From: Clostridia bacterium
Lineage (GTDB): Bacteria; Bacillota; Clostridia; Christensenellales; Borkfalkiaceae
Assembly: GCA_017465865.1 (NCBI GenBank)
Contig: JAFTVF010000013.1
Location: forward strand, 1 to 64,000
DNA: 64,000 nt
Reading direction: 5' to 3'
How positions within the stretch are numbered: position 1 is the stretch's first letter; the number at the start of each line of letters is the position of its first letter. Shown piece by piece: positions 42,620-52,053 of this stretch. The translations under genes were made by a program, and so were the position numbers. The notes beneath the pieces were generated by a model, which did no database searches, was not told where the DNA came from, and saw only the letters and a program-made list of their open reading frames with translations.

Positions 42620-42658
42620 GACGGTAATCTTGATACTTTTTGTATCAAGATTACCGTC
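42620..42658 (-). terminator. Terminator of the tRNA-Leu gene
   Basis: GACGGTAATCTTGATAC and its exact complement form a 17-bp stem with a T5 loop, then TTTTT on the minus strand. Confidence 0.88.
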
Positions 42659-42664
42659 CAATCG

Positions 42665-42747
42665 TGGTGCGGATGACAGGACTTGAACCTGCATGGTCTC
42701 CCACAGGAACCTGAAACCTGCGCGTCTGCCAGTTTCGCCACATCCGC
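42665..42747 (-). tRNA. tRNA-Leu (anticodon CAG)
   Basis: An 83-nt class II tRNA: acceptor GCGGATG/CATCCGC, D-arm GGCGAAACTGGCAGACGC, anticodon loop TTCAGGT (CAG), a long variable arm, T-loop TTCAAGT, discriminator A and encoded CCA. Position 31/39 is a T-T mismatch. Confidence 0.93.
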
Positions 42748-42765
42748 ATATTACCCGAAAATCCC

Positions 42766-43467
42766 TTACAGTAAAGGAATTTCCGTCTTTTGTATTGCTC
42801 CGTTCTTTCGCTCTAATCGCAGGGCTTTTCCGCCGCTTGACAAGCTCCCGACGATCTCTCCGTCCTCTATAACGAGCGCGGAATCGTCTTCAATCCCGTA
42901 AGCACAGTCGTAATTATAGCACACAATTTTATCAAAGTCAAGCATTCTTGCGCCATAATGCGGAGAAATTATTCCGTTTATCCAATTTAATCCTTTGAAC
43001 ATGGCATACTTTTCGTCGTCGCCGTGCACCGCCGCCGAATCCGTATAGATATCCGAAAACCAACAGATCGCGCCCGCCGACAAGCCCGCAATGATCACGC
43101 CGCGCGCGTACGCGTCCTCGATCAGCGGCAATAATCCCGACTGTTTCCAATGCTCGATCATAAACACGGTATCGCCGCCGCCGACGTAGATTACGTCCGC
43201 TTTCTCGAATTTCGCGCGCAGTTTTTCCATATCAGGTTCTTTATACACCGTCAGCGCGACGTCCGTTTTGATATTGAAAACGCCCGTGTAGACCTTGTGA
43301 AAGGTATTGTAATAGGGCATATAATCATGGCTGGCGGTAGGGATAAACAAAGCGTTCGCTCTGTTCTCCCCCGCGCGCTCTTTCGCGAGCTTTGCTATAT
43401 ATTCGTCTATGGCAAGCGTAGTGCGTTCGCGAAGCTCTCCACCGCCGATCGCTATGATCCTTTTCAT
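42766..43467 (-). CDS. Peptidase E-like (S51) serine peptidase
   Basis: A 233-residue S51-family protein. The start at 43467 makes an ATGA overlap with rpiB. IAIGGGELRER at the N-terminus, IYVGGGDTVFMIEHWK, and the nucleophile elbow GLSAGAICWFSD (Ser) are typical of aspartyl dipeptidase E. Cytosolic dipeptide turnover is expected. It is the last gene of the rpiB run, just ahead of tRNA-Leu. Confidence 0.88.
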   Translation of the reverse strand: MKRIIAIGGGELRERTTLAIDEYIAKLAKERAGENRANALFIPTASHDYMPYYNTFHKVYTGVFNIKTDVALTVYKEPDMEKLRAKFEKADVIYVGGGDTVFMIEHWKQSGLLPLIEDAYARGVIIAGLSAGAICWFSDIYTDSAAVHGDDEKYAMFKGLNWINGIISPHYGARMLDFDKIVCYNYDCAYGIEDDSALVIEDGEIVGSLSSGGKALRLERKNGAIQKTEIPLL

Positions 43468-43916
43468 TTGCAATATTTTTCCTCGATCGCTTTAATCTTC
43501 GCAATACGGCGGTCGTGGCGTTCCCCGCCCTCGTATTCAGTATTGAGGAACATAGACACAAGCTCTTGCATCATGCCCTCGCCGACTACCTTTTCGCCGA
43601 ACGCGATCATATTCGCGTCGTTATGCAAACGGGTGTATTTCGCGCAGTACAGGTCGTGGCAATGCGCACAGCGCACCCCAGGTACTTTATTCGCAACGAT
43701 CGAAACGCCGATCCCCGACGAGCAAACGACGATACCTCTTTCACATTCCCCGCTCGCGACCGCTTCCGCCGCCGCGCACGCAAAATCGGGATAATCGCAA
43801 GACGCGTTGTCGTGCGTTCCGAAATCCTTTACCTCGTGGCCGAGTTTTTCCACGTAAGCGATCATCGCTTTTTTCAAATTCAATCCGCCGTGATCGCAAG
43901 CTACTGCAATTTTCAT
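43464..43916 (-). CDS. rpiB: Ribose-5-phosphate isomerase B
   Basis: A 150-residue RpiB: IAVACDHGGLNLKK at the start, then DYPDFACAAA, GIVVCSSGIGVSIVANKVPGVR with the catalytic Cys, and HNDANMIAFGEKVV. It interconverts ribose-5-P and ribulose-5-P in the pentose phosphate pathway. It lies 14 bases after the phosphatase gene, in the order ywlC-ywlE-rpiB known from Bacillus. Confidence 0.93.
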   Translation of the reverse strand: MKIAVACDHGGLNLKKAMIAYVEKLGHEVKDFGTHDNASCDYPDFACAAAEAVASGECERGIVVCSSGIGVSIVANKVPGVRCAHCHDLYCAKYTRLHNDANMIAFGEKVVGEGMMQELVSMFLNTEYEGGERHDRRIAKIKAIEEKYCK

Positions 43917-43930
43917 AATAGTTTTTCTCC

Positions 43931-44524
43931 TTATTTTGTTTTATCGTTTTCTTTTTTTTCCGTCTTTTTCGGTCTGCCCCGTTTTTTCGCCGTCGTGCTT
44001 GCCCGCGGTTTTCGGGGCTTGGGCACGCTCGCGTATTTGGCAAGTTCGAGCTTTTCAATCAGCGCGGACATTCCCGCTTCCAACAGCCCGAACACGTAGC
44101 GGTAACATTCGATATCTTTCCCGTACGGGTCGATAATCTCATAGCCCGTGATCTCCGCGAACGAACGCACGTTGTTTTCAATATCCTCCGCGCCCGTTTT
44201 CCGCAGAGCGTTCCAGCGCATATCCATCAGGATCTCGCGCTGTTTTTCCGTCATGCACACGATCGCGAACGCGTCGCGCAAGATCTTGTCGTTAAGCGCC
44301 GTAGAGGAAAAATCCTCCGCCGTGATCCCGTTTTCTTCTAACGCCTGTTTCGAAAGCGGATTGATCTTGTCCCCGTCCTTTACGGCAAGCCCCGCCGAGC
44401 ACACCGAAAAGCCTTTTAAGCCCAGCTTTTTCAAGCGTTCCCGCAGTAATATCTCCGCCATCGGAGAACGGCAGGTATTGCCCGTGCAGACGAATACGAT
44501 TGTCTTTTGCTTTTTTGCGCTCAT
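43931..44524 (-). CDS. ywlE: Low-molecular-weight phosphatase, YwlE-like, with AT-hook tail
   Basis: A 197-residue LMW-PTP-fold protein. The P-loop VCTGNTCRSPMAE has Thr at the position that gives B. subtilis YwlE its phosphoarginine specificity; the general acid is in DPYGKD. It would remove arginine phosphates placed by McsB on proteins. Residues about 160-197 are an extra Lys/Pro-rich tail ending with KKRGRPKK, an AT-hook-like motif not usual for the family. Confidence 0.85.
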   Translation of the reverse strand: MSAKKQKTIVFVCTGNTCRSPMAEILLRERLKKLGLKGFSVCSAGLAVKDGDKINPLSKQALEENGITAEDFSSTALNDKILRDAFAIVCMTEKQREILMDMRWNALRKTGAEDIENNVRSFAEITGYEIIDPYGKDIECYRYVFGLLEAGMSALIEKLELAKYASVPKPRKPRASTTAKKRGRPKKTEKKENDKTK

Positions 44525-44525
44525 T

Positions 44526-45554
44526 TTACACCTTTTTATGCGGAATATCCACCGACGCGCAGGCTTTTCTCAAACGGTTGAGAACGCCCGTCATTACCCC
44601 GCCTTTTGCCGTAGGCTCTACCGCGATCAGCACGTTGCAACAGGTTTCCGCTTCTCTAAGAAGCGCGTACAGCCTCGTCGCCATTTCCTCTTCGGTTTTG
44701 CCGAGGTTTAAGCATCTCGCGCCCAACTTTTCAAAATCGGGCATGCGCTTTTCCTCGCAAAGCACCGCAACTTTCTCGCCCTTTTCCCGTTCCCGCAAAT
44801 ACGCGGAAATTGCAAATTCTACGCTTTCGGACGAATACAATCTCGTTTGACAGCGCGGAGAATAATGCTTATACAGCACCCCCGGGCTTTTGACCTTTTC
44901 CCCCGACGAAAAATCGGGCGTATATTCCTCGCAAGCACCGACGACTTCGGCTATCATTTCCTTAGTAATAAGCCCCGGACGCAAGATCACGGGCACGTCG
45001 CCCGTAACGTCGCAGACGGTGCTCTCGATCCCGCCTACGCACTCCCCGCCGTCGAGGATCAACGGGATCTTGCCCTGAAAATCGTCGTACACGTGCTTTG
45101 CCGAAGTGGGACTGACGTGCTTGGAGATATTCGCGCTGGGCGCGACGATAGGTATATCCACTTCCCTCAAAAACGCTTGCGCGCCCTCGTGCGAGGGTAC
45201 GCGCACGGCAAGCGTGTTCAAACCGCAGGACACGAACGGACTGACCTTATTCGTCGATGGATAGACGAGGGTCAAAGGTCCTGGTAAAAACGCCTCGCGG
45301 AGCTGTTTCGCACACGGCGGGTCGTAATCCACGATCTTAGAGAGGTCGTAATCGGTATGGATATGCGCGATCAGCGGATTGTCGTTGGGTCTGCCCTTTA
45401 CTTCGAAAATGCGTTTCACCGCGTGATCGTCAAAGGCGTTACCGCCGAGTCCGTACACCGTTTCCGTCGGAATCGCCACCACACCGCCGTTAAATATTAA
45501 ATTTTTCGCTTCCGCCAAACTCTCGGGCGTGATCGGCCGTATCTTCGTTTGCAT
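44526..45554 (-). CDS. ywlC: Threonylcarbamoyl-AMP synthase (Sua5/YwlC)
   Basis: A 342-residue Sua5-type enzyme. The YrdC domain (about 1-205) has KNLIFNGGVVAIPTETVYGLGGNA, FEVKGRPNDNPLIAHI and PSANISKHVSPTSAKHV; a linker and C-terminal Sua5 domain follow (about 235-340). It makes the TC-AMP intermediate for t6A37 in ANN-decoding tRNAs. The start at 45554 is 5 bases past the dnaB stop; no clear ribosome site is seen, so translational coupling is likely. Confidence 0.92.
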   Translation of the reverse strand: MQTKIRPITPESLAEAKNLIFNGGVVAIPTETVYGLGGNAFDDHAVKRIFEVKGRPNDNPLIAHIHTDYDLSKIVDYDPPCAKQLREAFLPGPLTLVYPSTNKVSPFVSCGLNTLAVRVPSHEGAQAFLREVDIPIVAPSANISKHVSPTSAKHVYDDFQGKIPLILDGGECVGGIESTVCDVTGDVPVILRPGLITKEMIAEVVGACEEYTPDFSSGEKVKSPGVLYKHYSPRCQTRLYSSESVEFAISAYLREREKGEKVAVLCEEKRMPDFEKLGARCLNLGKTEEEMATRLYALLREAETCCNVLIAVEPTAKGGVMTGVLNRLRKACASVDIPHKKV

Positions 45555-45558
45555 ACTA

Positions 45559-47061
45559 TTATTCAAAAGGTAGCTCGTCGTCTACGCCCTTTAATTCTCC
45601 CTTTCTTGCGGGAGGCTCGGGCGGAACGTAATCGTCCTCGGGCGCTTCGTATTCTTCGTCGTCGTCATATTGCACGGGCGTCGTACCGTACTGCGGCGGC
45701 TCGTCGTCGCGGTTCTGTTCGTCCACGTCCACGAATTTCGTACATTCGCCGATAAATTTTAAGGATACTCTGCCCTGCTCGCCGCCTCTGTGCTTGGCGA
45801 GAATCAGCTCCGCCGCGCCTTTGACGATCTTGCCCGAAGCAAGCTCCTCTGCCGTCGCCACCGCCTCGGGACGGTTGATGAACATTACGATATCCGCGTC
45901 CTGCTCGATTGCGCCCGATTCGCGCAGGTCGGACAGCGTAGGCTCTTTCGACTGGATACGTCTAAGCTGGGACAGCGCGATAACGGGCACGCCAAGCTCT
46001 TTCGCCATAATTTTCAGATCGCGCGTGATCGAAGCGATCTCCTGTTGTCTGTTTTCCGCGCCTGCCATTTTCGAATCCCCGCTCGACATCAGCTGGATAT
46101 AGTCGATCATAATGAGATTGACCCCGCCTGCCGTCGTCTTTAACCGACGGCATTTGGACAAGATCTCCGCAGGCGTTACGCGCGAGGAATCGTCGATATA
46201 GATATTGCTCTTTTTCAGCTGATCGCTTGCGAGCATCAGCTTTTTCCATTCCTTTGCCGACAAGCTCCCGTCCAGCGCCTTTTGCATGCTCACGTTCGCA
46301 TACGCGCAGATAAGTCTTTGCACGATCTCCGAGCGCGGCATTTCGAGCGAGAACACGGCGCAGGTCTTGCCCGCGCGCAGGGACGCGTTTTCTACGAGGT
46401 TCATAGCAAGCGAGGTCTTACCCATACCAGGACGGGCGGCAAGTACGATCAGTGCGCCCGGCTGTAAACCGTGGGTCATTTTATCCAAACGCTTATAGCC
46501 CGTGGGAATACCCTTGAACGCGTTGGGGTCGGACTGTAATTTCTCGAATTTTTGCAACACTTCGCCGATAATATCCCCCTCGTTCATACCCAAAAGCGCA
46601 GAACGCTCGGATTGGCGGGAGATGTCGTAAACGCTCTTTTCCGCAAAGGACAGCGAGGTGCGCTCGTCCGCGCTTTTCATCGAGGTTTCGATGATCTTCC
46701 GCGCCGCGCGAATGAGCTTTCGGTTGGTGCTGTCGCGCGCGACGATCTCGTGATAGGATTTATAATTCGCCGCCGACGGAGTGATCTGGGTCAGCTCGGT
46801 AAGATACACGATCCCGCCCGCTTTTTCAAGCGTCGCCTCGTTTTCCAGCTGATCGGCAACGGTTACGAGATCGACGGGTTTTCTGTCGTTGTATACCCGT
46901 TGCATCGCGCGCAGGATATACTTGTGCGATTCCTGATAAAAATCGTCCTCCGTCAGCTTATCGACGAGCTCCGAAGCGATCTCGTTATCGATGAGAATAC
47001 AGCCGAGCAGCGCCATTTCCGCGTCGCGGTTATAGGGCATCGTATTCAGTTCGTTCGCCAT
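45559..47061 (-). CDS. dnaB: Replicative DNA helicase DnaB
   Basis: A 500-residue DnaB/DnaC-type helicase: N-terminal primase-interaction domain (PYNRDAEMALLGCILIDNEIA), RecA-like domain with Walker A AARPGMGKTSLAMN and Walker B IMIDYIQLMSS, and DRESGAIEQDADIVMFINR-like motif 4. The C-terminal 50 residues are an acidic, Pro-rich extension (DDEEYEAPEDDYVPPEPPAR). It moves along the lagging strand at the fork. Confidence 0.95.
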   Translation of the reverse strand: MANELNTMPYNRDAEMALLGCILIDNEIASELVDKLTEDDFYQESHKYILRAMQRVYNDRKPVDLVTVADQLENEATLEKAGGIVYLTELTQITPSAANYKSYHEIVARDSTNRKLIRAARKIIETSMKSADERTSLSFAEKSVYDISRQSERSALLGMNEGDIIGEVLQKFEKLQSDPNAFKGIPTGYKRLDKMTHGLQPGALIVLAARPGMGKTSLAMNLVENASLRAGKTCAVFSLEMPRSEIVQRLICAYANVSMQKALDGSLSAKEWKKLMLASDQLKKSNIYIDDSSRVTPAEILSKCRRLKTTAGGVNLIMIDYIQLMSSGDSKMAGAENRQQEIASITRDLKIMAKELGVPVIALSQLRRIQSKEPTLSDLRESGAIEQDADIVMFINRPEAVATAEELASGKIVKGAAELILAKHRGGEQGRVSLKFIGECTKFVDVDEQNRDDEPPQYGTTPVQYDDDEEYEAPEDDYVPPEPPARKGELKGVDDELPFE

Positions 47062-47081
47062 GATTTTCTCCTTTTTGCCTA

Positions 47082-48860
47082 TTAAAGCAGGCTCTTAAAT
47101 TCGTTTAAGGTATCCGCAAATTCCTGCATCGCCGCTTCAAACGGCGCTTTCGTCGTCAAATCCACGCCCGCTTTTTTCAAAATAGACACGGGGTCTTCCG
47201 AACCGCCCGAGGACAGGAAAGTGAAATAGTCTTGCACTGCGCTTTCCCCCTCCGTTAAGATACGCTTGACAATCGAAATTGCCGAGATGATCCCCGTCGC
47301 GTATTTGTAGACGTAGAACGAGTTATAGAAATGGGGTATACGCGCCCATTCGTAGGCGATCTCTTGATCGTGCACGATCCCGTCGCCGTAATACGACTTG
47401 TTCAGCCCGTAATAGATCTCGCTCATATTCTCTTTGGTGAGCGCCTCACCCGCCTCCGCTTTCGCGTGCGCGAGCTGTTCGAATTCCGCAAACTGCGTTT
47501 GACGGAAGAGGGTGGCGCGGATACTGTCCATATAATAATTTAAGAGGTATTTTTTGAGGTTCTTATCCTCCGTCTTTTTATACAAATGCTTTAATAACAG
47601 CACTTCGTTGACGGTGCTTGCGATCTCGGCAAGGAAGATGGTATACTGCGCTTTGGCATACGGCTGCGCCTGTACCGATTTATACGAGTGCAAAGCATGC
47701 CCCATCTCGTGCGCGATCGTGAAGATATCGTTGGTGGTTTCCTGATAATTGAGCATTACGAACGGGTGTACGTCGTAGATCCCCGCGGAATACGCGCCGT
47801 TGCGCTTGCCTTCCGTTTCGTATACGTCGATCCAGCCCTCCTTTCTGCCCTTTCTCAAAAGCTCCTGATAGTCTTTCCCAAGCGGCGCAAGCCCCTCGAT
47901 AACGAGTTCGTACGCCTCCTCGAACGGGAGTTTGATGTCCGCGTTTTCGACGAGCGGTACGTAAATATCGTAAATATGCTGTTCGTTCAGCCCGATGACT
48001 TCCTTTCGAAGAGAAATATATTCGTGCATTACGGGCAACGCGCCGTGCACGGCTTCGATGAGGTTTTCGTACACGATCGGGTCTACGTCCTCGCCGTCCA
48101 TCGCCATTGCCATACAGCTGTCGTAGTTTCTCACCGTCTTATAGAACACGTCCTTTTTGACGTTGGAATAATAGGTCTGCGCGATCGCGTCGATCAGCTT
48201 GATATACGCGCCGTAGTATTTCCCAAACCATTCCTTGCGCTCCTCCGCCGTGCCCGTGTGCAACACCACGCCGTACGTGCCGTGGCTCATCTGCACTTCC
48301 TCGCCGTTTAATTTCGCCTTGGGCAGATTGAGGTTGGCGTTGTCGAGCATAGTAAATACGCTCTGGAAATCCCCCATCACGTCGCTGCCGAGGGTGAGGA
48401 GCTTTTCTTCCTTTTCACTCAGTACGTGCGCTTTGGAGCTTGCCACTTTCCGCAGTCTGTATTCGTACGCAGAAAAATCGGGATCGGCGATAAAGCCCTG
48501 CAAAACGCGCTCGTCCAGCGCCGTCAATTCGGGCTCAACGAACGAAAGCCCTGCAAAGAGCTTGGAATACAGCGCGCCCGTCTTTGCCTGTGCGGAGGTG
48601 TTTTTGGAGATACGCACGTCCTCGTCGTGGCGGGTATGCGCGTACAGATACAGCTTTTCCAGCCTGCGCGAAAGCGTTTCTTCAAACCGCAAGCAATCGA
48701 GCAATACCGATTTCTCACCGAGTTTGCCCTTGAATTTGCCGAAATCGTAATTAGAGTATTCCGCTTCGACTGCCTTATATTCCTTTTCCCAAGCCTCTTC
48801 GCTTTCGTAAATATCCGAAAGCCGCCATTTGCAATTTTCGGGAACGTCTTTTCTTTCCAT
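47082..48860 (-). CDS. pepF: Oligoendopeptidase F
   Basis: A 592-residue M3B metallopeptidase with the zinc motif HEMGH at H384-H388 and the glutamate ligand further on (FLAEIASTVNEV). It is cytosolic and degrades oligopeptides of about 7-17 residues. Full-length, 20 bases from dnaB. Confidence 0.93.
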   Translation of the reverse strand: MERKDVPENCKWRLSDIYESEEAWEKEYKAVEAEYSNYDFGKFKGKLGEKSVLLDCLRFEETLSRRLEKLYLYAHTRHDEDVRISKNTSAQAKTGALYSKLFAGLSFVEPELTALDERVLQGFIADPDFSAYEYRLRKVASSKAHVLSEKEEKLLTLGSDVMGDFQSVFTMLDNANLNLPKAKLNGEEVQMSHGTYGVVLHTGTAEERKEWFGKYYGAYIKLIDAIAQTYYSNVKKDVFYKTVRNYDSCMAMAMDGEDVDPIVYENLIEAVHGALPVMHEYISLRKEVIGLNEQHIYDIYVPLVENADIKLPFEEAYELVIEGLAPLGKDYQELLRKGRKEGWIDVYETEGKRNGAYSAGIYDVHPFVMLNYQETTNDIFTIAHEMGHALHSYKSVQAQPYAKAQYTIFLAEIASTVNEVLLLKHLYKKTEDKNLKKYLLNYYMDSIRATLFRQTQFAEFEQLAHAKAEAGEALTKENMSEIYYGLNKSYYGDGIVHDQEIAYEWARIPHFYNSFYVYKYATGIISAISIVKRILTEGESAVQDYFTFLSSGGSEDPVSILKKAGVDLTTKAPFEAAMQEFADTLNEFKSLL

Positions 48861-48878
48861 ATCCTATTTCTGTCCTTT

Positions 48879-50234
48879 TTAGTTCTTAAAGCTGTGAATG
48901 GGCGCGGGGATATTCCCGCCGCGGTTGATAAGCCGCGAGCTGTCGCAAGCGTGAACGGGCATGATCGGCGCTCTGCCGAGAAGCCCGCCGAAGCTGACCT
49001 CGTCGCCCACCGTCTTGCCGGGCGCGGGAATAATGCGCACCGCCGTGGTCTTGTTGTTGATCATACCGATCGCCGCTTCGTCCGCGATCATCGCCGCGAT
49101 CGTCGTTGCGGGCGTATCGCCGGGGATCGCGATCATGTCCAAACCTACGCTGCAAACGCAGGTCATTGCCTCTAATTTATCCAGCGTGATCGCGCCTTTT
49201 TCCGCCGCCTTGATCATGCCGATCTCCTCGGCCACGGGGATACACGCGCCCGAACGTCCGCCGACGCGCGAGGACGCCATAACGCCACCCTTGTTCACCG
49301 CGTCGTTGAGCATCGCAAGCGCCGCCGTCGTGCCGTGGCCGCCGACTACCTCTACGCCAAGCTCCTCTAAGATCATCGCTACCGAGTCCCCCATGGCAGG
49401 CGTGGGCGCAAGCGACAGGTCCACGATACCGAACTGACCGTTCAGGCGTTTTGCCGCTTCTTTCGCGACGAGCTGACCCGCGCGCGTGATCTTGAACGCC
49501 GTGCGTTTGATCATTTCCGCCGCTTCCGTGAGGTCTGCGTCGGGGATCTGTTCGAGGGCGTGCTTGACGACCCCTGGCCCTGAAACGCCGACGTTGATCA
49601 CGGTATCCGCTTCGCCTACGCCGTGGAACGCGCCCGCCATAAACGGGTTGTCCTCCACCGCGTTACAAAAGGCGACGAGCTTCGCCGCGCCGATACCGTC
49701 TTTGTCTTTGGTAAGCAGCGCCGCCTGTTTGAAAGTTTCGCCAAGCATTTTTACCGCTTCCATATTGATACCCGACTTCGTCGAGCCGACGTTGACGGAC
49801 GAACAAAGCCGCGACGTCGAGGCAAGCACTTCGGGAATGGTTTCGATGAATTTGCGTTCGTAATCCGCCGTGGCTTTGTGCACAAGCGCGGAGTACCCGC
49901 CGAGGAAATCGATGCCGAGCGTTGCCGCCGCGTCGTCGAGCGCTTTACCGATCAGGGGCGCTTTTTCGGGGAACGCCGCGCAAAGCAGGCTGACGGGGGT
50001 TACCGAAACGCGCTTATTTACGATAGGAATACCGTATTCAGCCGAAAGATCGGAAGCGGTTTTGACGATATTTTCCGCCTTTTTACAGACGAGATCGTAC
50101 ACCTTTCTCGCCGTTTCTTCCGCGCTGTCGCGAATACAACCGAGCAGGGATATCCCCATCGTGATCGTACGGATATCCAAATGCTCCTTTTCGACCATTG
50201 CGATCGTTTCCAGGACTTCTTTATTACTGAACAT
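48879..50234 (-). CDS. PFL-family protein (UPF0210/DUF711)
   Basis: A 451-residue conserved protein ([57 protein letters not shown]-like; [11 protein letters not shown]). The fold resembles glycyl-radical-like barrels, but its reaction is unknown. It is coupled to the ACT-domain gene upstream (27 bases), a pairing conserved in many Firmicutes. Confidence 0.9.
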   Translation of the reverse strand: MFSNKEVLETIAMVEKEHLDIRTITMGISLLGCIRDSAEETARKVYDLVCKKAENIVKTASDLSAEYGIPIVNKRVSVTPVSLLCAAFPEKAPLIGKALDDAAATLGIDFLGGYSALVHKATADYERKFIETIPEVLASTSRLCSSVNVGSTKSGINMEAVKMLGETFKQAALLTKDKDGIGAAKLVAFCNAVEDNPFMAGAFHGVGEADTVINVGVSGPGVVKHALEQIPDADLTEAAEMIKRTAFKITRAGQLVAKEAAKRLNGQFGIVDLSLAPTPAMGDSVAMILEELGVEVVGGHGTTAALAMLNDAVNKGGVMASSRVGGRSGACIPVAEEIGMIKAAEKGAITLDKLEAMTCVCSVGLDMIAIPGDTPATTIAAMIADEAAIGMINNKTTAVRIIPAPGKTVGDEVSFGGLLGRAPIMPVHACDSSRLINRGGNIPAPIHSFKN

Positions 50235-50261
50235 AGCTATCTCTCCTTCCTAAAACGACGG

Positions 50262-50531
50262 TTAAACGGTGTGCATTGCGTTGAAAATGTCTTCGTGTTG
50301 TAAATAAATGGACATACCGATCTGCTTGCCAAGCTCCGCGCACTGCGCCGCGAGCGTAGACAGCTCCTCTTTCACCGAGGAGATATCCGCGATCATGATC
50401 ATAGCGAAATATTCGCCCAAGACCGTCTGCGAAATGTCCTCGATATTCGCGCCCTTTTCCGAAAGAAAAGTGCTTACCTTTGCAATAATGCCTTTCTTGT
50501 CTTTACCCGTAACGGTAACAACTGCTCTCAT
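50262..50531 (-). CDS. ACT-domain protein (UPF0237)
   Basis: An 89-residue single ACT domain (MRAVVTVTGKDKKGIIAKVSTFLSEKGANIEDISQTV). A small-molecule, probably amino-acid, sensor that likely controls the DUF711 partner downstream. Confidence 0.92.
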   Translation of the reverse strand: MRAVVTVTGKDKKGIIAKVSTFLSEKGANIEDISQTVLGEYFAMIMIADISSVKEELSTLAAQCAELGKQIGMSIYLQHEDIFNAMHTV

Positions 50532-50553
50532 AATACTCTCTCCTTTTTATTGT

Positions 50554-51153
50554 TTATTCTTCGGTTTCTTCTTGAATTTCTTCAACTTCTTCTTCGTATT
50601 CCTCGTATTCGTCCTCTTCTTCGAATTCGAGCGCGCGGTGCTGTAACACCTCGTATTGGATAATGAAGTTGCTTTGCGTGATATAACGCACGTAATCCCC
50701 GCTGTCCAGCGCGGGCATGGGCTTTTCGGGATCGGTATACGCTTCGCGTTCCATCCATTCCTGTTTTTTCTTATTCCACGTTTCGAACACGCAGCCTACC
50801 ACGTCGATATTGTCCTTTTGCAGGGATTTTTCCGCGAAACAGTAAAAATAGTTCTTCTCCTCGTTTTTCAAGCCCTCGGACACGTAGGTAAGCATACGGA
50901 AATATCTGCGTACGCGGCTGAATTTGATCGCCATGAACGGGAAAATGAACACGGCGTACAGCGCGGAAGCGACGTATACGCACATCTTGGGCACTTTCGC
51001 ATTCGGCGCGGCGTAGGGCAGGGAAATATGATAGATCAGCAAAGCGAGACAAAAGACGAGATAACAGACCGTTACCGCCCAGAACACGCTCAAAATGCGT
51101 TTCTTTTGTTTATAGACCGACAAATAATCGGCGTCGTTGTATACGGAAACCAT
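50554..51153 (-). CDS. Two-helix membrane protein with acidic tail (unknown)
   Basis: A 199-residue protein with two hydrophobic segments (about 20-45 and 58-78), a soluble mixed domain and a C-terminal run dominated by Glu (EEEDEYEEYEEEVEEIQEE). I do not recognise a family. It lies between degV and the ACT gene in the same direction, with AGGAG before the ATG. The tail could bind cations or basic proteins. Confidence 0.7.
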   Translation of the reverse strand: MVSVYNDADYLSVYKQKKRILSVFWAVTVCYLVFCLALLIYHISLPYAAPNAKVPKMCVYVASALYAVFIFPFMAIKFSRVRRYFRMLTYVSEGLKNEEKNYFYCFAEKSLQKDNIDVVGCVFETWNKKKQEWMEREAYTDPEKPMPALDSGDYVRYITQSNFIIQYEVLQHRALEFEEEDEYEEYEEEVEEIQEETEE

Positions 51154-51180
51154 AATTTTCTCCTTTTTTCCTTGCGCGGT

Positions 51181-52023
51181 TTATTCGTAGATAAACAACA
51201 CGCCGAGGGTATTTCTGCCGCAATGGCTGGTAACGATCGAACCCGCCACCGTTTCGATCACTTCGTCGAAATCAAACAGCTCTTTTACTCTTTCTTTCGC
51301 CGCGTCCACCAGCTCTTGATCCGCCGAGGAATGGGTAACGAAACAACGGGTCTTATCGTAATTCGGATACTGCTGTTTAAGGTCCTCCACGTACTGCTTG
51401 ATAAGGAAGGACATTTTACCGCGGTATTTCTTGCCCGGCACGAGCTGACCCTTGTCCATGTAGATCAGCGGGTGGATCTTCAAAAGATTTGCCGCCATCT
51501 TCACCATACCCGAAACCCGTCCGCCTTTGTGCAGATAATCGAGGCTGTCGGGCACGAACGAGGTATTCACCTTTTCGCGAAGTGCGAGCACCGTTTCTTC
51601 GATCTCGTCCGCGTTCTTGCCTTGGGCGAGCAGATCCGCCGCTTTCATAACCAGCAAGCCCTGCCCTGACGAGAGCGCCATCGAATCGATCACGCGGACC
51701 TTGCCGCCGAACTCCTCCGCCGCCTGTTTTGCCATATTGTGCGAACCCGAGCTTTTCGCGGAAATGTTGAAATGGATCACCTCGTCGTAGGTTTCCAGCT
51801 GTTTTTTGAAAAATTCCTGATAATCCGCGATACTCGGCGCGCTGGTTTTGGGGAGCATTTTCGTTTCGGCAACGAATTTGAAAATCTCCTCGGGCGTAAT
51901 ATCCACGCCGTCGAAATACGCGTTCGCGTCAAGATTGACCTGCAAAGGCAGTATCCCTATATTGTGTTTTGCTACGAGTTCGCCTAAATCGCAGGTACTG
52001 TCGGAAGTAATTCTAATCGACAT
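51181..52023 (-). CDS. DegV-family fatty-acid-binding protein
   Basis: A 280-residue DegV protein: RITSDSTCDLGELVAKHNIGILPLQVNL, TSAPSIADYQEFF, HFNISAKSSGSHNMA and DSMALSSGQGLLV. DegV/FakB-like proteins hold a fatty acid for phosphorylation by FakA; no fakA is in view. Confidence 0.92.
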   Translation of the reverse strand: MSIRITSDSTCDLGELVAKHNIGILPLQVNLDANAYFDGVDITPEEIFKFVAETKMLPKTSAPSIADYQEFFKKQLETYDEVIHFNISAKSSGSHNMAKQAAEEFGGKVRVIDSMALSSGQGLLVMKAADLLAQGKNADEIEETVLALREKVNTSFVPDSLDYLHKGGRVSGMVKMAANLLKIHPLIYMDKGQLVPGKKYRGKMSFLIKQYVEDLKQQYPNYDKTRCFVTHSSADQELVDAAKERVKELFDFDEVIETVAGSIVTSHCGRNTLGVLFIYE

Positions 52024-52053
52024 ATATACGTTCTCCTTTTACGTTTGTTTTAC

